Assembly: GCA_964472505.1 (NCBI GenBank)
Contig: CAYYQW010000002.1
Span: 1-64,000 of the forward strand
DNA: 64,000 bases
DNA from: JAYEIA01 sp964472505
GTDB taxonomy: Bacteria > Bacteroidota > Bacteroidia > Bacteroidales > JAADGE01
Direction of reading: 5' to 3'
Translations under genes and position numbers: made by a program
In this document: piece after piece, positions 60,717 through 64,000 of the stretch
Layout of the letters: each line of letters starts with the position of its first letter
Position numbering within the stretch: the first letter of the stretch is position 1
Notes under the pieces: generated by a model
What the model was told of the DNA's origin: nothing
Seen by the model: the letters and a program-made list of their open reading frames with translations, nothing else
Database searches by the model: none

Positions 60717-63700
60717 CTATACCAAATTTTCTCCCAATAATTTACCGGCCTCATCAGAACTTATATCCATACGCCGAGCATAATCCGCAGCTTGGTCTTC
60801 CTGCACCTTTTCTACTTTAAAGTACTTGCTTTCCGGATGATTAAAATACCAACCGGAAACAGAGGCGGCCGGTTTCATCGCATAAGTTTCCGTAAGCTCT
60901 AAATGAGTCTTTTCCTGAGCTTTCAAAAGCTCAAAAATCAGTGCTTTATCTCTGTGAACCGGACAAGCCGGATATCCGGCAGCCGGGCGTATGCCCTGAA
61001 AAGCTGTTGCTTCTTTGAAATCCAAAAAGTTTTCGTAAACCATTTGGTGCAGTACCTCGGCAAAAGCTTCGGCCAGTCGATCGGCCAAAACACGCAGCAG
61101 CAAAGCGCTGTAATCATCATTATTAGTTTTAAACAGCTGCTCGGCCTTATCGGCTCCCACACCGGCCGTTACGGCAAAACAACCGAGATAATCTTTCTTT
61201 CCTGAGCTTACGGGGGCAATAAAATCCGACAAACACAAATTGGGGTCTCCCGATTTTTTCTTTTGCTGATTTCTCAAAAATGAAAACCGTTTAAGCTCTC
61301 GCGTACGACTCTCATCCGTATAAACCGTTACATCATCGCCTTCGGAATTAGCCGGAAAAAAGCCCCAAACGGCCTGTGCTTTCAACAGTTTTTTATCAAT
61401 AATCTCATCTAACAGTTTTTGTGCATCGTCGAAAAGTGTTTTGGCTTGCTCTCCTTTTTCCGGATGATTGAAAATATCCGGGTATTTTCCCGTTATTTTC
61501 CAACTGTAAAAGAAAAATGTCCAATCAATGTATTCTCGCAAAACGCTCAAATCAAAATCGTCGATTCGCTGTATGCCAATTCTTTCGGGAACGGGAATAA
61601 TAAGATTGTCCCAATCGCTGTGTAATTTATTTTGTCGAGCATCCGGCAATGAAATATAAGTTTTCTTTTTCTGAGAATTCAAATGTTTCTTGCGCAAATC
61701 GGCATAACGCGTTATAATTTCACCTTTAAAAGCTCCGTTTGTTTTATCGTTCAACAACTTGCTGATAACGCCGGTACTTCTCGAAGCATCTTTCACGTGC
61801 ACTACGGTATGTGAATATTTTTCGGAAATTTTTACCGCCGTATGAATTTCGGAAGTTGTGGCGCCGCCAATCAATAAGGGCATTGTAAATTTACGCTTCT
61901 CCATGGCTTCGGCCAATGCGGACATTTCAGCCAGTGAGGGGGTTATCAAACCGCTGACACCTATTATATCAGCCCCGTGTTTTTCGGCGGCATTTAGAAT
62001 ATCGTCATTGGAAACCATTACGCCCAAATCAATCACCTCAAAATTATTGCACTCCAAAACCAAGCCCACTATATTCTTACCAATGTCGTGCACATCACCT
62101 TTTACGGTAGCCAGCAGAACTTTTCCGGCTGAACTGCTGCCGCCTGTTTCTGCTATTTCTTCTTTTATGTAGGGTTCCAAAACGGCCACGGCTTTTTTCA
62201 TTACCCGCGCACTTTTTATTACCTGCGGCAAAAACATTTTTCCGCTGCCGAACAAATCACCCACGGTATTCATGCCGTCCATCAAAGGCCCTTCAATCAC
62301 TTTAAGGGCACTGTTTAATGTCTCACGAGCCTCCAAAGCATCTTCTTCCACATAATCGGTAATACCTTTAATTAAAGATTTGGTCAGGCGCTCGCTTACG
62401 TCAATTGCTTTCCTGTCGGTTTGTGTTTCAGGTATTGATGATTCTTCTTCCGTATTTTGAGCAAATTCAAGCATGCGCTCGGCAGCATCCTTACGGCGGT
62501 TTAGCACCAAGTCTTCTGAAAGCTCAAGCAAAGTTTTGGGAATATCATCATAAACCTGCAAATGCGCCGGATTCACAATACCCATATCCATGCCGGCTTT
62601 TACAGCATGATACAAAAAAACCGAATGCATGGCCTTACGCACCGTATTATTTCCGCGAAAAGCAAATGATAAGTTACTTACGCCGCCGCTGACTTTAGCA
62701 TGCGGCAAATTATCTTTTATCCAACTTACGGTATTTATAAAATCAAGGCCATAATTACTATGCTCTTCCATACCGGTGCCAATAGCCAATATATTCGGGT
62801 CGAAAATAATATCTTCCGGCGGAAAATTGTTTTTAACCAATAAATCATAAGAGCGTTTGCAAATTTCTATGCGCCGCTCATAATTATCGGCTTGTCCTGT
62901 TTCGTCGAAAGCCATAACAATGGCAGCAGCGCCAAAGCGCCTAATGTATTGAGCTCTGCGTATAAGTTCGTCTTCGCCTTCTTTTAAAGAAATTGAATTT
63001 ACAATGGCTTTTCCCTGCACCCATTGCAAGCCGGCTTTTATCACTTCCCAATCGGAAGAATCTATTACAAAAGGTACTCTTGATACATCGGGTTCGGTGG
63101 CCAAGTGCTTTAGAAAATGCTCCATTGACCCTACGGAGTCCAGCATGGCTTCATCCATACAAATATCAATGGCCTGTGCGCCACTTTCAATTTGCTGACG
63201 AGCAACGGCTACAGCCTCATCAAATTTTTCTTCTTTAATAAGCCGAGCAAATTTTCGCGAACCCATAACGTTGGTACGCTCACCTATGTTCACAAAATTT
63301 ATGTCGGGGCTTATGGTCAGGGTTTCCAAACCGCTGAGGCGTGTTTGAGTTTCTATTTTTTGAAGCTTGCGCGGAACGGTTGTTTTTGCCGCATGCGCAA
63401 AAGCCTCAATATGCTTGGGAGTGGTACCGCAACATCCGCCGAGAATATTAACGCAGGCCGGTTCTAAAAAGCGTTTAATTTCTTCACCCATTATCTCAGG
63501 TGTTTGGTCGTATTCGCCCAACTGATTGGGGAAACCGGCATTGGGATATACACTTACGTAAGCGTCGGTAAGTTGAGCCAAGCGTTGTGCATGAGGCAGC
63601 ATATCTTCGGCACCGGTGGAACAGTTAAGGCCTACGGCCAAAGGTTTTATAAAAGACAAAGAAACGGCAAATGCTTCCAGAGTTTGTCCGGAGAGCGTAC

Positions 63701-64000
63701 GCCCGGCTGAGTCAACCAAAGTACCGGAGATTATCACCGGAATATCTTTTCCGCTTTCTTCGGCATATTCCTGCAAAGCATACAAAGCGGCTTTGGCATT
63801 TAGGGTATCAAATACAGTTTCGATATTCAGTAAATCTACGCCGCCGTCGGCAAGTCCCTTAATCTGTTGCTTATAGGCATCGCCCATTTCCATAAAGCTT
63901 ACATCGCGGTAAGCCGGGCTGTTCACATCCGGCGACATGGACAATGTTTTGTTGGTAGGCCCAACCGAGCCGGTTACAAAACGTTGTTGTGCCTCCGGAT
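60717..64000 (-). CDS. metH: Cobalamin-dependent methionine synthase, partial at right edge
   Basis: About 1094 residues are present. The reading frame continues past the window end, so roughly the first 130 residues are missing. The order is complete otherwise. The homocysteine-binding domain has the zinc Cys residues in GLNCSTGAEDM and LGGCCGTTPKH. The folate-binding domain has VNIGERTNVMGSRKF and ASQAIDIC-type sequence. The cap and B12-binding domains follow with VKGDVHDIGKNIVGL (the DxHxxG lower ligand). The C-terminal SAM-binding activation domain has GIRPAAGYPACPVH. It transfers the methyl group from methyltetrahydrofolate to homocysteine. An upstream cobalamin riboswitch, if any, is outside the window. 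Confidence 0.96.
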   Translation of the reverse strand, partial: PEAQQRFVTGSVGPTNKTLSMSPDVNSPAYRDVSFMEMGDAYKQQIKGLADGGVDLLNIETVFDTLNAKAALYALQEYAEESGKDIPVIISGTLVDSAGRTLSGQTLEAFAVSLSFIKPLAVGLNCSTGAEDMLPHAQRLAQLTDAYVSVYPNAGFPNQLGEYDQTPEIMGEEIKRFLEPACVNILGGCCGTTPKHIEAFAHAAKTTVPRKLQKIETQTRLSGLETLTISPDINFVNIGERTNVMGSRKFARLIKEEKFDEAVAVARQQIESGAQAIDICMDEAMLDSVGSMEHFLKHLATEPDVSRVPFVIDSSDWEVIKAGLQWVQGKAIVNSISLKEGEDELIRRAQYIRRFGAAAIVMAFDETGQADNYERRIEICKRSYDLLVKNNFPPEDIIFDPNILAIGTGMEEHSNYGLDFINTVSWIKDNLPHAKVSGGVSNLSFAFRGNNTVRKAMHSVFLYHAVKAGMDMGIVNPAHLQVYDDIPKTLLELSEDLVLNRRKDAAERMLEFAQNTEEESSIPETQTDRKAIDVSERLTKSLIKGITDYVEEDALEARETLNSALKVIEGPLMDGMNTVGDLFGSGKMFLPQVIKSARVMKKAVAVLEPYIKEEIAETGGSSSAGKVLLATVKGDVHDIGKNIVGLVLECNNFEVIDLGVMVSNDDILNAAEKHGADIIGVSGLITPSLAEMSALAEAMEKRKFTMPLLIGGATTSEIHTAVKISEKYSHTVVHVKDASRSTGVISKLLNDKTNGAFKGEIITRYADLRKKHLNSQKKKTYISLPDARQNKLHSDWDNLIIPVPERIGIQRIDDFDLSVLREYIDWTFFFYSWKITGKYPDIFNHPEKGEQAKTLFDDAQKLLDEIIDKKLLKAQAVWGFFPANSEGDDVTVYTDESRTRELKRFSFLRNQQKKKSGDPNLCLSDFIAPVSSGKKDYLGCFAVTAGVGADKAEQLFKTNNDDYSALLLRVLADRLAEAFAEVLHQMVYENFLDFKEATAFQGIRPAAGYPACPVHRDKALIFELLKAQEKTHLELTETYAMKPAASVSGWYFNHPESKYFKVEKVQEDQAADYARRMDISSDEAGKLLGENLV

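Overview
The window looks like a chromosome segment of a Bacteroidota bacterium, most likely an anaerobic or facultative member of the order Bacteroidales or a relative. The evidence is a moderately AT-rich base composition, TAnnTTTG-type promoter boxes, very weak Shine-Dalgarno signals, many lipoproteins, TonB-dependent receptors with a carboxypeptidase-regulatory-like N-terminus, and DUF4249, DUF5777 and GxxExxY family proteins. No rRNA, tRNA, CRISPR array or complete insertion sequence was seen.

Layout. 0-6.8 kb: cell-surface genes (a lipoprotein, a DUF4249/TonB receptor pair, an outer-membrane barrel, small membrane proteins), followed by repeat-rich intergenic DNA. 7.5-8.9 kb: a FetA/FetB-type ABC pair. 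8.9-12.1 kb: a small accessory region with a decayed ORF, a GxxExxY gene bracketed by 25-bp direct repeats, an orphan C5 cytosine methyltransferase and a frameshifted small gene. 12.1-20.3 kb: lipoproteins, an exported superoxide dismutase, a HelD-like helicase, a serpin, MarC and a 5'-nucleotidase. 20.3-26.0 kb (minus strand): a lipoate ligase and a complete 2-oxo-acid (pyruvate-type) dehydrogenase complex. 26.6-33 kb: ZIP transporter, MscS channel, thioredoxin-fold proteins and a cysteine-rich/TonB receptor pair probably linked to metal handling. 33-37.6 kb: TPR protein, FecCD permease and RecQ.

37.7-50.7 kb is the most interesting part. It is a respiratory locus encoding a tetraheme cytochrome c554-like protein, a 16-heme cytochrome fused to a b561-like membrane domain, an octaheme hydroxylamine-oxidoreductase-like cytochrome, a 19-heme/b561 fusion, a TlpA-like thioredoxin, an NrfJ-like lipoprotein and a fused CcsB-CcsA cytochrome c synthase. 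Together they encode 47 CXXCH heme-binding motifs. My reading is that the two b561 fusions are membrane quinol:cytochrome electron-transfer proteins that feed the octaheme enzyme, which in the related epsilonproteobacterial family reduces nitrite or hydroxylamine. CcsBA and TlpA would mature the hemoproteins. 51.7-55.1 kb adds MobA, a DUF5777 barrel, a monoheme lipoprotein and a collagen-like multiheme lipoprotein. 55.6-64 kb carries metF, a BNR-like lipoprotein, a double outer-membrane barrel, a membrane-anchored jelly-roll-like protein and metH, which runs off the right edge.

At least two dispersed palindromic repeat families (76-78 bp and about 130 bp) and several interleaved inverted repeats occupy the intergenic DNA.
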